A stretch of 55,903 bases of DNA from DASSFG01 sp035547915 (GTDB taxonomy: Bacteria > Planctomycetota > Planctomycetia > Pirellulales > JAICIG01): positions 1 to 55,903 of the forward strand of contig DASZTS010000077.1 of the NCBI GenBank assembly GCA_035547915.1, read 5' to 3'. Below the pieces are notes generated by a model, which worked only from the letters and a program-made list of their open reading frames with translations, was not told the origin of the DNA and searched no databases. Positions 8,425 to 16,796 of this stretch are shown piece after piece. Each line of letters begins with the position of its first letter. Position 1 is the stretch's first letter. A program made the position numbers and the translations under genes.

Positions 8425-9507
8425 TCAGGCCTTTGCGCGTGGATTGGGTTTGCGCCGCAGCGCCACCACGCAGATTTCCTGGCGGTTGTACTGCAACTGA
8501 CGGGCACGCACATAGGGGAATCCCCACGCCCGGATTCGGGCGAGATACGCGGGCACTTCGTCGGCGAGTTCCCAGGTCAGCAGCTTCAACGTCAACAGCA
8601 GGCCCCGCAGCCGTACTCGCCGCGAAGTGGCGATCGCTTCGACCGCATCGAGCGTGAATTGTGGTGCCACGTTCATGTCGGCGCAGAGCCATTTGACCGC
8701 GCGAAATTCGCTGCGGCGAACGTCGCTCGCCCGCTTGCGGACATGGCGAAAGTTCGGATTCTCTAGCAGCACGCCGGGCATGGCGGCCGGATCGACTCCC
8801 ATCACGGTCAGCCCACGGCTCAAGAGGGCCTGGCACGATCCGCCCGGCGCACAGCCCAGTTCGGCCGCGACATCCGATTGCTCGATCGGCAATCGCGACC
8901 AGCGCAACGCCTCGTCCATCTTGCGGTAAGCGCGCGAAACGGCATCGTCGGGCAGCTCGCGGGGGCGGCTCATACCACCGGGGCGCCGCGAAGCCCAACC
9001 GCCGGCGACGTGATATCCGATCCACCACTCATCCGGTTCGACCAACACACAATCGAGCACGGATTCACCCGCCCGGGCCAGTGCGGTTCCGCCGGGTAGC
9101 GGTTGGGCTTCGGCCGGCCAACAGCGCCGAATGGCCTCTTCGGCTTCGACCGCGCGGGGGGAGATATGCGGTTCGAAACCGCGCTCGCCCGGTGCGGCTC
9201 GGTCACGGTCGAAGACGTGCAGTTTGTCGAAGGAGTGGCCGCTCGTCAGCCGTGCCATGCCGGCCACGCGTTCCTCGATCTGTTCCGCATGGGTCTTGCC
9301 CAGCGAAAAACCATAGCTGCGGGCAAACACGCTTTGCAGATTGAAATCGGGTTCGAGGCTCTGACCGACCGGGAGTTTGAACGTGAGAAAGCCCGGCCGC
9401 GAGTAGGCGAATCGGAACTCCGGCCAGCGCAGGCCCAATTCGTTCTTGACCGCCCGTTCCGCGCCGACCTGACACGTGACAAACAGAAAGCTCGGCGACG
9501 ATGGCAT
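8425..9507 (-). CDS. RlmM-like 23S rRNA 2'-O-ribose methyltransferase family protein
   Basis: The N-terminal part (FLFVTCQVGAERAVKNEL) resembles the THUMP-like region of RlmM (YgdE). The C-terminal part has an FtsJ/RrmJ-type Rossmann methyltransferase: the SAM-binding motif ELGCAPGGSCQALL near residues 212-225, VKWLCADMNV for the acidic strand, and LLLTLKLL as the strand bearing the catalytic Lys. RlmM methylates C2498 of E. coli 23S rRNA. Whether this homologue uses the same site is inference. I chose the start at 9507 (MPSSPSF); the frame is open to ATG 9546, which would add 13 residues. It is divergent from the ECF sigma gene with a very short shared upstream region. Confidence 0.8.
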   Translation of the reverse strand: MPSSPSFLFVTCQVGAERAVKNELGLRWPEFRFAYSRPGFLTFKLPVGQSLEPDFNLQSVFARSYGFSLGKTHAEQIEERVAGMARLTSGHSFDKLHVFDRDRAAPGERGFEPHISPRAVEAEEAIRRCWPAEAQPLPGGTALARAGESVLDCVLVEPDEWWIGYHVAGGWASRRPGGMSRPRELPDDAVSRAYRKMDEALRWSRLPIEQSDVAAELGCAPGGSCQALLSRGLTVMGVDPAAMPGVLLENPNFRHVRKRASDVRRSEFRAVKWLCADMNVAPQFTLDAVEAIATSRRVRLRGLLLTLKLLTWELADEVPAYLARIRAWGFPYVRARQLQYNRQEICVVALRRKPNPRAKA

Positions 9508-9549
9508 GTTTTGATGAGGGGCGATCCGAAAACGGCATTTTAGCATGCC

Positions 9550-10188
9550 TTGCGAGGGATTTCTGGTCCTACCGACAATACCTTAATAGAAACTGCGGAC
9601 AGAGGCCCACACGACGCAGGAGCCGGCCACTTGGAGTTGCAGGAGCATGCTTTGCGCGAAGCGGTGCTGGCCGGCAGCGAGGCCGCCTGGCAGGCGCTCT
9701 ACCAGGCGCATTTCGACCCGTTGTACTCCTTTGTGTTCTACCGGGCGGGGAAGGACCGGCACCGTACCGACGAGGTCGTGCAAGAAATGTGGCTCGTCGC
9801 CGTGCGGCGGATCGCCGATTTCGATCCCGCCCGCGGGCCGTTCGAGTCGTGGCTCAAGGGCATCGCGGCCAACGTGCTGAAAAACCAGCGGCGCCGCTGG
9901 CAACGCGACCGGCGCACGCAGTCGCTCGATGGCGAACCACCGCCATCGGCACCCGGCGGGCAGACCGATACCGGTGAATTGTTGGCGCTGGCCCTGACCG
10001 CGCTGCCTCAGCACTATCAGGCCGTGTTGCGTGCCAAGTACGAAGAACGACTGTCGGTAAACGAAATCGGGCGGCGCCTGGGCAACACCGCCAAGGCCAT
10101 CGAGTCGCTGTTATCGCGGGCCCGCGCCGCCTTGCGGCGGGCCTACGACGATTTGCAGAAAGACCAAACGAACGAGCTGCGCCAATGA
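9550..10188 (+). CDS. ECF-type RNA polymerase sigma factor
   Basis: A protein of up to 212 residues. Sigma region 2 spans about 50-118 (LYQAHFDPLYSFVFY, then DEVVQEMWLVAVRR and FESWLKGIAANVL). Region 4 spans about 148-202 (LPQHYQAVLRAKY, then a helix-turn-helix SVNEIGRRLGNTAKAIESLL). There is no ATG in frame early enough: TTG 9550 or a later TTG near 9631 must start the protein, so low-efficiency initiation is likely. The coding region overlaps the next gene by 4 bp (ATGA), indicating translational coupling to a membrane protein that may be its anti-sigma partner. Confidence 0.85.
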   Translation: MRGISGPTDNTLIETADRGPHDAGAGHLELQEHALREAVLAGSEAAWQALYQAHFDPLYSFVFYRAGKDRHRTDEVVQEMWLVAVRRIADFDPARGPFESWLKGIAANVLKNQRRRWQRDRRTQSLDGEPPPSAPGGQTDTGELLALALTALPQHYQAVLRAKYEERLSVNEIGRRLGNTAKAIESLLSRARAALRRAYDDLQKDQTNELRQ

Positions 10189-10787
10189 GCGAACCCATTT
10201 CAGACGAACTACCGTTGGAAGGCATGGACTGGCCGTGTGTCACCTTGCCAGACGCTGGCCTGCGGGCGGCCCTGCTCGAAAAAACCGGCCGTCTGGTCCG
10301 CCGGCGTGCCCGTCATCGGCGGCTGCGCCAAGGAGCGGGCTGGGCGCTGGCCTACGCGGCGGGCATCGCCACGGCCTGGTTCATCTGGTCGCATGAACCG
10401 GCGAACGTCCCCCGGGCGGGCGAACAGGCCACGGCCCGGTCGGAACCGATTCCGCCGGCCGAAAATCCGGCGGCCGCGCCGCGGCGGGTGGCGGCGGCGA
10501 CGCCACGGCCCGGGGAAACCGATGATCTTTCGAGTTTGTCACCCGAAGAGTTGCGCGGCCGCGTGGCCGGCGCTCCACGCCCCGAGCAGATCCGCCTGTT
10601 GCGGCTGGCGGGTGACCGCTACTTGTTCGGCCAGGCCGACCTCGACGCGGCACTCGACTGCTATCGCCAGATCATCGAATTGACGCCGCGCGGCGAATTG
10701 GCTCGGCAACAGACCGACGACAGTTGGCTGCTGGCCGAGCTGAAATCTTCGGCGGCCACGAGCTTGGCCGACATGTCTGGCGAATGA
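10185..10787 (+). CDS. Single-pass membrane protein, candidate anti-sigma/FecR-like partner
   Basis: A 200-residue protein with a cytoplasmic basic N terminus (about 35-47, RLVRRRARHRRLR) and one membrane span at about 48-66 (GWALAYAAGIATAWFIWS). An Ala/Pro-rich linker follows, then a helical C-terminal segment (LLRLAGDRYLFGQADLDAA) that resembles a TPR unit. It lacks the HxxxCxxC zinc motif of ZAS anti-sigma factors. The evidence for an anti-sigma role is positional: its start overlaps the sigma stop by 4 bp. The topology (short cytoplasmic N terminus, one span, extracytoplasmic tail) fits a FecR-type regulator, but I see no FecR sequence motif. Confidence 0.6.
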   Translation: MSEPISDELPLEGMDWPCVTLPDAGLRAALLEKTGRLVRRRARHRRLRQGAGWALAYAAGIATAWFIWSHEPANVPRAGEQATARSEPIPPAENPAAAPRRVAAATPRPGETDDLSSLSPEELRGRVAGAPRPEQIRLLRLAGDRYLFGQADLDAALDCYRQIIELTPRGELARQQTDDSWLLAELKSSAATSLADMSGE

Positions 10788-10852
10788 ATGCTGTTGCTGA
10801 CGGATTGTCTTTTCACCTCCTCACGTCCGTGATCAAATATGGGAGTACTGCA

Positions 10853-12073
10853 ATGCGATTTACCTGTCGCACGATAGTTCTGGCGGGGCTGGTGGCCCTC
10901 TTGGCGAGTCCGACTCTGGCCCAGTTCCAAGTCGACGAGGCCGCCCTGATCGACGACTTGCCGCAAGACAGGAAAGAGAACGTCAAGAGCCAAGCCAACC
11001 GGCCCCAGAAGCCTTCTGCCGCGGCCGGTCGTAACGCCGAGGGCGGCGATTCACCTCCCTCAGACATTTTGCCGAAGGTGCCGGGCAAATCTCCGCCATC
11101 GGCCGCCGATCGTACCACACTGGTCGATGACGTTACCGAGGCGCGGAACGACGGGCGAAACGACTCCCAGGGCGCGAGCGCCATTCCAGATAATCTCGTG
11201 GAGGTCCTGGCGTTGGTGCTGCACAACAATCCGGGCGTTCTCGTGGCCGAAGCCAAAGTGCGCCAGTCGCAGGCCGAATTGAACGAGGTACGCCAGACGG
11301 CGGTCCACGACGTGACGTTGGTTTTTCAACGCTGGTCCAAGCTCCAAAAGCTCGTGAAATCGACCAAAGGACAGGTGCCTGCGGAAGCCGCTGCCGAGAG
11401 GGATCGCGAGCTACGCGAAGATGAAGCCAAACTCATCTACCTGTTGGGTATAGGAGGTAACCTGGGAACGAACGTGGCACAGCCTCGCCTCTTCCTGGGC
11501 CGTGGAGAGCCGTCGGGAGTTCGCGAGCCGGCGGTCCCTCAACCTTCGGCCAGTGGCCGTGGGAACAAAGCGGTCGCTGGAGCCAAAGCCGCTCTGCCGG
11601 ACGCGATGCGCCGATTCTTGGACGTCCGCCTGGACATGGACTTCACCGAAGCGTCGATCACCGACGTGCTCGCCTATGTGACGGCAACCGCGCGTGCCGA
11701 CGCCGCCGAATTCGTTTTACAAGCCCCGGATGAATGGGATCCTGCCAAAGAGCCCTCTGCTCCCTTGGTGACGTTGCAGCTGAGGCAGGTGACCGTCGGC
11801 GGGGCCCTGCAAGCACTGGCCGATCGGTACGACTCCGCCTTCGTTTTCCGCGACTACGGGGTGTTCGTATTGGGGCCGGGCCTCGAGGATGACACGCTGA
11901 TCAATTCGTTTCGAGCAGCCGGTACGCCGATGATCGCACCTCCGGCACCGGCGAGCGGGAGCGGGATGGGCGGTGCCGGAATGATGGGCGGTCTTGGAGG
12001 CACGGGAGGAGGTATGGGCGGCATGGGTCGCATGGGTGGAGGAGTGGGTGCTATGGGCGGCGGTTCCTTTTGA
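10853..12073 (+). CDS. Secreted protein with STN-like domain and Gly/Met-rich tail
   Basis: A 406-residue protein starting at ATG 10853, which gives a clean signal peptide (IVLAGLVALLASPTLAQ). Residues about 116-166 (VLHNNPGVLVAEAKVRQ, then LNEVRQ) resemble a helical unit of TolC-type outer-membrane factors. Residues about 253-343 fit an STN/secretin-N fold: RLDMDFTEASITDVLAYV, then VTLQLRQVTVGGALQALAD and YGVFVLGPG. The last 45 residues are almost all Gly, Met and Ala. The frame is open to 10724, and a start at ATG 10784 would overlap the upstream stop, but both would bury the signal peptide. Context: third gene after an ECF sigma factor and a membrane protein, so it may be the signal-receiving component. 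Confidence 0.6.
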   Translation: MRFTCRTIVLAGLVALLASPTLAQFQVDEAALIDDLPQDRKENVKSQANRPQKPSAAAGRNAEGGDSPPSDILPKVPGKSPPSAADRTTLVDDVTEARNDGRNDSQGASAIPDNLVEVLALVLHNNPGVLVAEAKVRQSQAELNEVRQTAVHDVTLVFQRWSKLQKLVKSTKGQVPAEAAAERDRELREDEAKLIYLLGIGGNLGTNVAQPRLFLGRGEPSGVREPAVPQPSASGRGNKAVAGAKAALPDAMRRFLDVRLDMDFTEASITDVLAYVTATARADAAEFVLQAPDEWDPAKEPSAPLVTLQLRQVTVGGALQALADRYDSAFVFRDYGVFVLGPGLEDDTLINSFRAAGTPMIAPPAPASGSGMGGAGMMGGLGGTGGGMGGMGRMGGGVGAMGGGSF

Positions 12074-12123
12074 AGGGGGAGTATGCCGGCAGTGACGCGG
12101 AACACTGCCGCGGAACCGGAGCC

Positions 12124-12513
12124 ATGCCCGATTACCTCTTTGTTTACGGCACGCTGCGCGCGTCGTGCGTGCCGGCGGAGTTGCAGGGACTGGTCGGTTC
12201 GTTCGTACCGCTGGGGCCGGCGACGACGGCCGGTGTGCTCTACGACCTCGGTCCCTATCCGGGGGCTGTCTTCGGGGGCGACGGCCAGATCGCCGGCGAG
12301 GTGTTCGAGTTGCCCGATGATCGCCGGGTGTTGGCCGCCCTCGACGATTACGAAGGCTTTCTGCCGCACGATCCGCAGGGTAGCCTGTATATCCGCGTGC
12401 GGCGAACGGTCGCGCTGTCCGACGGACGGCAGCTCGAATGCTGGGCCTATGCTTACCAGGACGACGTGACCGGTCGCCAAAGAATTCTGTGCGGCGACTG
12501 GTTGCGGCGATGA
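12124..12513 (+). CDS. Gamma-glutamylcyclotransferase-like (GGCT/AIG2 family) protein
   Basis: A 129-residue protein. The start MPDYLFVYGTLR is the family hallmark, in which YGTL forms the substrate-binding loop. Further on are GVLYDLGPYPGAVF and GEVFELPDD, then a catalytic acidic position in LDDYEGF, and near the end CWAYAYQ. Members cleave gamma-glutamyl amine or peptide bonds to release 5-oxoproline, or remain uncharacterised (YtfP type). The frame is open further upstream (12070), but ATG 12124 matches the family start and has GGAG just before it. Its stop overlaps the start of the UPF0261 gene by 4 bp. Confidence 0.85.
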   Translation: MPDYLFVYGTLRASCVPAELQGLVGSFVPLGPATTAGVLYDLGPYPGAVFGGDGQIAGEVFELPDDRRVLAALDDYEGFLPHDPQGSLYIRVRRTVALSDGRQLECWAYAYQDDVTGRQRILCGDWLRR

Positions 12514-13736
12514 GCGTCTACCTGCTGGCCACTCTCGACACCAAGGGGCATGAGGCAGCCTTCGTGCGTGACGCGCTACGCGAGGCCGGCGTGGCGGTCG
12601 AACTGGTCGACGTTGGGTGTCTGGGGGCTCCGTCGGTCGCCGCCGACGTCCCTCGTGAGACGCTGTTCACCGCCGGCGGGTACGACGTGGCCGAATTGGC
12701 ACGGGCCGGTGATCGTGGCCGAGCGGTCACCGCCGCGGCCGCCAGCGCCTCCGCGTACATCGGCCGATTGCATGCCGCGGGTCGTGTAGACGGCGTGCTG
12801 GCGATCGGCGGCTCGGCCGGCACAACAATCGGCACCGCGGCGATGCGGGCTCTGCCGCTGGGCATACCCAAACTGATGGTGAGCACGCTCGCCTCGGGCC
12901 AGGTGCGGCAGTTCGTTGGCGATAAGGATATCTGCCTGCTGAACTCGGTCGTCGACATTCTGGGCCTCAACCGCATCAGCCGGGCGGTACTCGCCAATGC
13001 CGCGCGAGCCATGGCCGGCATGGTGCGTTTTCCGGCGGTGAACGCCCCCGTGGCCGACCGTCCTCTGATCGCCGCGACGATGTTCGGAGTGACGACCCCC
13101 TGCGTCGAGCAGGCCCGCGTGGTGTTGGAGTCGGCGGGCTACGAGGTGCTCGTGTTCCACGCTACGGGCAGCGGTGGGCAGGCCATGGAATCGCTCATCG
13201 CCGATGCCCAGTTCGCGGGCGTGCTCGATATCACGACCACCGAACTGGCCGACGAACTGGTCGGCGGTTTTTTGACTGCCGGGCCCGAACGGCTCACCGC
13301 CGCCGCCCGGCATGGTGTGCCGCAGGTGGTTTCGGTGGGGGCGACCGATATGGTCAATTTCTATGGTGCCGATAGCGTGCCTCCCCGATTCGCCCAGCGG
13401 ACCTTCTATCGGCACAACGCGAACGTCACGCTGATGCGCACCACGCCGGCCGAGAACGAGGCGATCGGCACCGACATCGGCCGCAAGTTGTCGACCGCCT
13501 CCGGCCCTACTGCCATCGTCCTGCCATTGCGCGGCGTATCGGCCCTCGACCGCGAGGGACAGCCGTTCGACGATCCTTGTGCTCGTCGGGCCCTGTTCGA
13601 TGCGATTTGCAAGTCGGCCGGCGGGACCGAGATCGTTAAGTTCGACGGTCATATCAACGACGGCGAGTTCGCCACGGCGGCGGCAAAGAAGTTGCTTAGC
13701 CTTCTGAACGTACCAGCCAATCCGCAACGGCGGTGA
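12510..13736 (+). CDS. Tm-1-like/UPF0261 family ATP-binding protein
   Basis: A 408-residue protein. The N terminus MSVYLLATLDTKGHEAAFVR and the glycine-rich segment GVLAIGGSAGTTIGTAAM match the nucleotide-binding Tm-1-like half. The middle region (MFGVTTPCVEQAR, then FHATGSGGQAMESL) and the C-terminal LPLRGVSALDREGQPFDDP match the UPF0261 half. Family members occur in bacteria, fungi and plants (tomato Tm-1 inhibits tobamovirus replication). The bacterial role is unclear. The start overlaps the preceding stop (ATGA), and the next gene begins 4 bp after its stop, so it sits mid-operon. Confidence 0.85.
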   Translation: MSVYLLATLDTKGHEAAFVRDALREAGVAVELVDVGCLGAPSVAADVPRETLFTAGGYDVAELARAGDRGRAVTAAAASASAYIGRLHAAGRVDGVLAIGGSAGTTIGTAAMRALPLGIPKLMVSTLASGQVRQFVGDKDICLLNSVVDILGLNRISRAVLANAARAMAGMVRFPAVNAPVADRPLIAATMFGVTTPCVEQARVVLESAGYEVLVFHATGSGGQAMESLIADAQFAGVLDITTTELADELVGGFLTAGPERLTAAARHGVPQVVSVGATDMVNFYGADSVPPRFAQRTFYRHNANVTLMRTTPAENEAIGTDIGRKLSTASGPTAIVLPLRGVSALDREGQPFDDPCARRALFDAICKSAGGTEIVKFDGHINDGEFATAAAKKLLSLLNVPANPQRR

Positions 13737-13739
13737 ACC

Positions 13740-14372
13740 ATGATCGATGCAATGGCACGACGGCGACTCTCGCAGAACTTGCGACGGCTGGTTACGGGAC
13801 GGATGACCAACGACGAATTCGACCGATGCGAGTACGATCTGGCGTGCCAGTCCGACGATCGGGCGGTGCGTAAGATCGCCGACTTCGGCTACTCGCTCTA
13901 CAGCAGCGATCTACCATGGGCATATCGGCTGAAGGGAGTTCATCGCGTAACGGACGAAGTGCGTCTCATCGCCGTTCGTTCTATTCTGTTTCTGCGATCC
14001 GGACTCGAGTACGAGTGGCCGAATGAGCCTGACAATTCCGTCGCGCTGCAGATTGGCGGTGTCGCTATTTTTTTGGGAATTCCTGTCGGCGTCGCCCTCC
14101 TTGTGGTATCCATCCCGCTTTTAGTCGATCACGACCCCTTATTCGGGTTGCCATTCTTGCTCGCAACACTGGTCATTCTGCCGCTCAGCCTATGGCTCGT
14201 CTTCGTCTATCCGAGCGTCCGGAGGGGGTCGCCAGCGTGGGAAGCCTTCCGCGCCGCCGGTAATATTGAAATCTGGCCGTTCCTCCGCCAGACCGATTTT
14301 GAATTCGCGCGGCATAATTGTCATCTTCTTGCAAAGTGGAACTCATCGAATAACCGGAGCTCGGATGAATAG
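13740..14372 (+). CDS. Membrane protein of unknown function, two predicted spans
   Basis: A 210-residue protein I do not recognise. Its N-terminal 95 residues are soluble and rich in charged residues. Two adjacent hydrophobic segments follow (IGGVAIFLGIPVGVALLVV at about 104-122, and LPFLLATLVILPLSLWLVFV), separated by a short acidic loop. The C-terminal 45 residues are soluble. It starts 4 bp after the UPF0261 stop and its own stop overlaps the start of the beta-helix gene (ATGAATAG), so translational coupling on both sides is likely. The sequence is slightly less GC-rich than its neighbours. Confidence 0.6.
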   Translation: MIDAMARRRLSQNLRRLVTGRMTNDEFDRCEYDLACQSDDRAVRKIADFGYSLYSSDLPWAYRLKGVHRVTDEVRLIAVRSILFLRSGLEYEWPNEPDNSVALQIGGVAIFLGIPVGVALLVVSIPLLVDHDPLFGLPFLLATLVILPLSLWLVFVYPSVRRGSPAWEAFRAAGNIEIWPFLRQTDFEFARHNCHLLAKWNSSNNRSSDE

Positions 14373-15756
14373 AAATTGTGTCGAATCGCGTGCCGGCATC
14401 TTGTCAGCCTTTAAGACCTTTCAAGACTCGTTCAACCGTCGCCGATTCTTGCTCGCCGGTGGTGCGCTCGCCGCGGTTGGCGTGGCCTTCGGCACGGGCG
14501 CCGAAGAGCCGCCGCCCGTGACCGAGCCGCGCGCGACCTCGGGCGACGACGTAGTCGAGCCCGATTGGAAGGAAAAGCTCACGATCACGGTCGGGCCTGG
14601 TGAGGCCGATCTCGTCGGTAAGACCGACCGCGTGCTGCAAGCGGCGGTCGATTACGTGGCCCGGTTGGGAGGCGGCACGGTGCAGATCCTGCCGGGGACG
14701 TACGTCCTGCGAAATGCCGTGTACTTGCAATCCAAGGTTCGCTTGCTGGGGAGCGGCGAAGACTCGATCCTTGTGAAAGCACCGTCCGTCGCCACGAAAT
14801 TGTCCGTCGATTCCGACTGGTACGACCAGGAGATCACCTTGGCCGATGCGAAAGGGTTTGTCGTCGGCGACGGCATCTGCCTGCGGACGCGCAACCCGCA
14901 CCACGGCGGCACCGACGTCGCGAAACGAACGCTCGTCGCTCGCGATGGCAACCGTTTCAAGCTCGACCGCGCCTTGCGACAGAATTTCTGGACCGTCGGC
15001 GAAACGACCGTCTCGACGCTCTTTCCCCTCCTCACCGGCGAGAACATTTCCGGCATCCACATCGAAAATCTCGTCCTCGACGGTGACAAGCAGCACAACG
15101 ACAACCTCGACGGCAACTACGCAGGCTGCATCTTTCTGCAAGATTGCCAGCGCATCGCCATCCGCGGCGTCACGGCCCGCAACTATAACGGCGACGGCAT
15201 CAGTTGGCAGATCTGCCACGACGTGACCGTCGAGAACTGCCGCAGCTATGGCAATACGGGCCTCGGCCTCCATCCCGGTTCAGGTTCGCAGCGGCCGGTC
15301 ATCCGCGGCAACCGACTGGAGGGAAACGACATCGGCATCTTCTTCTGCTGGGGCGTCAAATACGGACTGGCCGAGAAGAATGTGATCCGCGGCAACCGAA
15401 GATACGGCGTCTCGATCGGTCATCGCGATACGCACAATGTGATCTGCGATAACGATATCGCCGAGAGTGGCGAGACCGGAGTCCTCTTTCGACCGGAACG
15501 CGGCAAGGAGTTTGCGCCGCACCGCAACCGCCTGGAGCGCAATCGGATCGTCGACAGCGGCACCGAAAAGGGAATCGGCGTCGACGTGCAGGGGCAAACC
15601 GAGGCGATCACCATCGCCCGCAACGAAATCCGCGAGACCCGACAGCCCCTCGCTCGCATCGGTGTGCGGATCGGCTCCGAGACGCGCGACGTGACGCTGG
15701 CCGATAACCGCATCGAGGGTTTTTCGCGATCGATCGAGGGGCCGCAAGTCCCGTAG
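14365..15756 (+). CDS. Tat-exported right-handed beta-helix (PbH1/NosD-like) protein
   Basis: A 463-residue protein. The N terminus has a Tat-type signal (NRRRFLLAGGALAAVG at about 25-40). From about residue 90 it follows the pattern of parallel beta-helix proteins: an opening helix cap (DRVLQAAVDYVARLGGGTVQ) typical of pectate-lyase-like folds, then repeated N-rich rungs such as IENLVLDGD, ISGIHIEN, VENCRSYGNTGLGLH, IRGNRRYGVSIG and LERNRIVDSG. Such folds bind or cleave polysaccharides (glycosidases, lyases, epimerases). No catalytic set can be assigned. ATG 14365 was preferred to 14266 because it fits the signal peptide. The gene overlaps the preceding membrane-protein gene by 8 bp. Confidence 0.8.
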   Translation: MNRNCVESRAGILSAFKTFQDSFNRRRFLLAGGALAAVGVAFGTGAEEPPPVTEPRATSGDDVVEPDWKEKLTITVGPGEADLVGKTDRVLQAAVDYVARLGGGTVQILPGTYVLRNAVYLQSKVRLLGSGEDSILVKAPSVATKLSVDSDWYDQEITLADAKGFVVGDGICLRTRNPHHGGTDVAKRTLVARDGNRFKLDRALRQNFWTVGETTVSTLFPLLTGENISGIHIENLVLDGDKQHNDNLDGNYAGCIFLQDCQRIAIRGVTARNYNGDGISWQICHDVTVENCRSYGNTGLGLHPGSGSQRPVIRGNRLEGNDIGIFFCWGVKYGLAEKNVIRGNRRYGVSIGHRDTHNVICDNDIAESGETGVLFRPERGKEFAPHRNRLERNRIVDSGTEKGIGVDVQGQTEAITIARNEIRETRQPLARIGVRIGSETRDVTLADNRIEGFSRSIEGPQVP

Positions 15757-15768
15757 AGGTCGCTCTGG

Positions 15769-16689
15769 TTATTTTGACAACAGTCGTTCGAGTTCCGCCA
15801 CGCGCGCTTCCAACTGAAGTACACGGCGCCGCAACTGCTCGACGAGTTCGCGATCGCCGCGCAGATCTGGCGGCAATTCCGCGGGTGGGGGCGGTTCGTC
15901 CGCCATCATGTCGGGCGGCGTGATGGCGCCTTCCGGGGCCATCTCGGCCAGCGTCACGCGGCGCTGGACCAACTTTCCGCGACTGTAGTAGTCGACCTTG
16001 ATCTCTTGTCCGGGTCGCGTCTGTGCGATGATCTCTTTCAGGTCGGCCGGAGTGGCAACCTCTTGACCGTCGACCGCCACGATGACCGCCTGGAGCGGAA
16101 TACCCGCCTGCGCCGCGGGCGAGCCCTCGGCCACGCGCACCACGTACGCTCCCTGCGGCGCCGGAAGCTTGGCCGCGACGGGCGAATCGGGATCGACGGG
16201 GTCGACTCGCACGCCAAGCAAACTCATGCGGGGCGGCGCAGCCCCATCGATTCGCCCGAATTTTGCAAACGGACGAGAGTCGACCGGGGGCCGGAGCCCA
16301 AGCGTGACCTCGGCCTGCTTCGGCCTGCCAGTGCGTTCGATGGTGAACCGCACATGCGCGCCCACCGGCTGGTTGCGCAACGCATCGGCAAAATCGTCCA
16401 GCGAGCGAATCGGCTTATCGTTGATCTTGGTCACCAGGTCGCCCTCTGCCAGCCCTCCTTTTTCCGCCGGACTGTCGGGTAGGACCTTGAGCAACTCCAC
16501 GCCGCTCTGCGTGGCCGTGCGGTCGTCGGCGAAAACGCCCAAATAACCGGCCTCGTTCGAGGCGTCGGCCGGTTGCGCCTGGTCGCGCACACGGCGTTCC
16601 AATCGATCGACGGCCGGCTGGGAGCGTGCGATCTCGGGTAGCCCCCCCGCTACGAGACAGACAAGCAAACCGATCAGATTGCGTCGCAT
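15769..16689 (-). CDS. Exported double-PDZ protein with C-terminal coiled coil
   Basis: A 306-residue protein with a signal peptide (LIGLLVCLVAGGLPEIARS, about 5-23). The first PDZ domain is at about 45-135 (YLGVFADD, SPAEKGGLAEGDLVTKIND). The second is at about 155-255 (LGVRVDPV, SPAAQAGIPLQAVIVAVDG). A Pro-rich linker leads to a heptad-patterned coiled coil at 280-306 (LRRRVLQLEARVAELERLL). There is no protease domain, so this is not a DegP/HtrA enzyme. PDZ-only exported proteins usually act as scaffolds that bind C-terminal peptides, and the coiled coil suggests oligomerisation. It converges on the beta-helix gene with a 12-bp gap and is divergent from the acetyltransferase gene. Confidence 0.8.
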   Translation of the reverse strand: MRRNLIGLLVCLVAGGLPEIARSQPAVDRLERRVRDQAQPADASNEAGYLGVFADDRTATQSGVELLKVLPDSPAEKGGLAEGDLVTKINDKPIRSLDDFADALRNQPVGAHVRFTIERTGRPKQAEVTLGLRPPVDSRPFAKFGRIDGAAPPRMSLLGVRVDPVDPDSPVAAKLPAPQGAYVVRVAEGSPAAQAGIPLQAVIVAVDGQEVATPADLKEIIAQTRPGQEIKVDYYSRGKLVQRRVTLAEMAPEGAITPPDMMADEPPPPAELPPDLRGDRELVEQLRRRVLQLEARVAELERLLSK

Positions 16690-16796
16690 GCTGCGCTCCT
16701 TCCGCCGTTCATTCTAGCCGTATTGGACAAACAAAGAAAAGAACTCGTCGAGCCACCGGCATAGCGGCCTATAGTGGACCGGAGTATCTTCCAGGC

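Noticed and set aside
15769..16689. HtrA/DegP protease
   Set aside because: Two PDZ domains are present but there is no trypsin-like domain or His-Asp-Ser triad.
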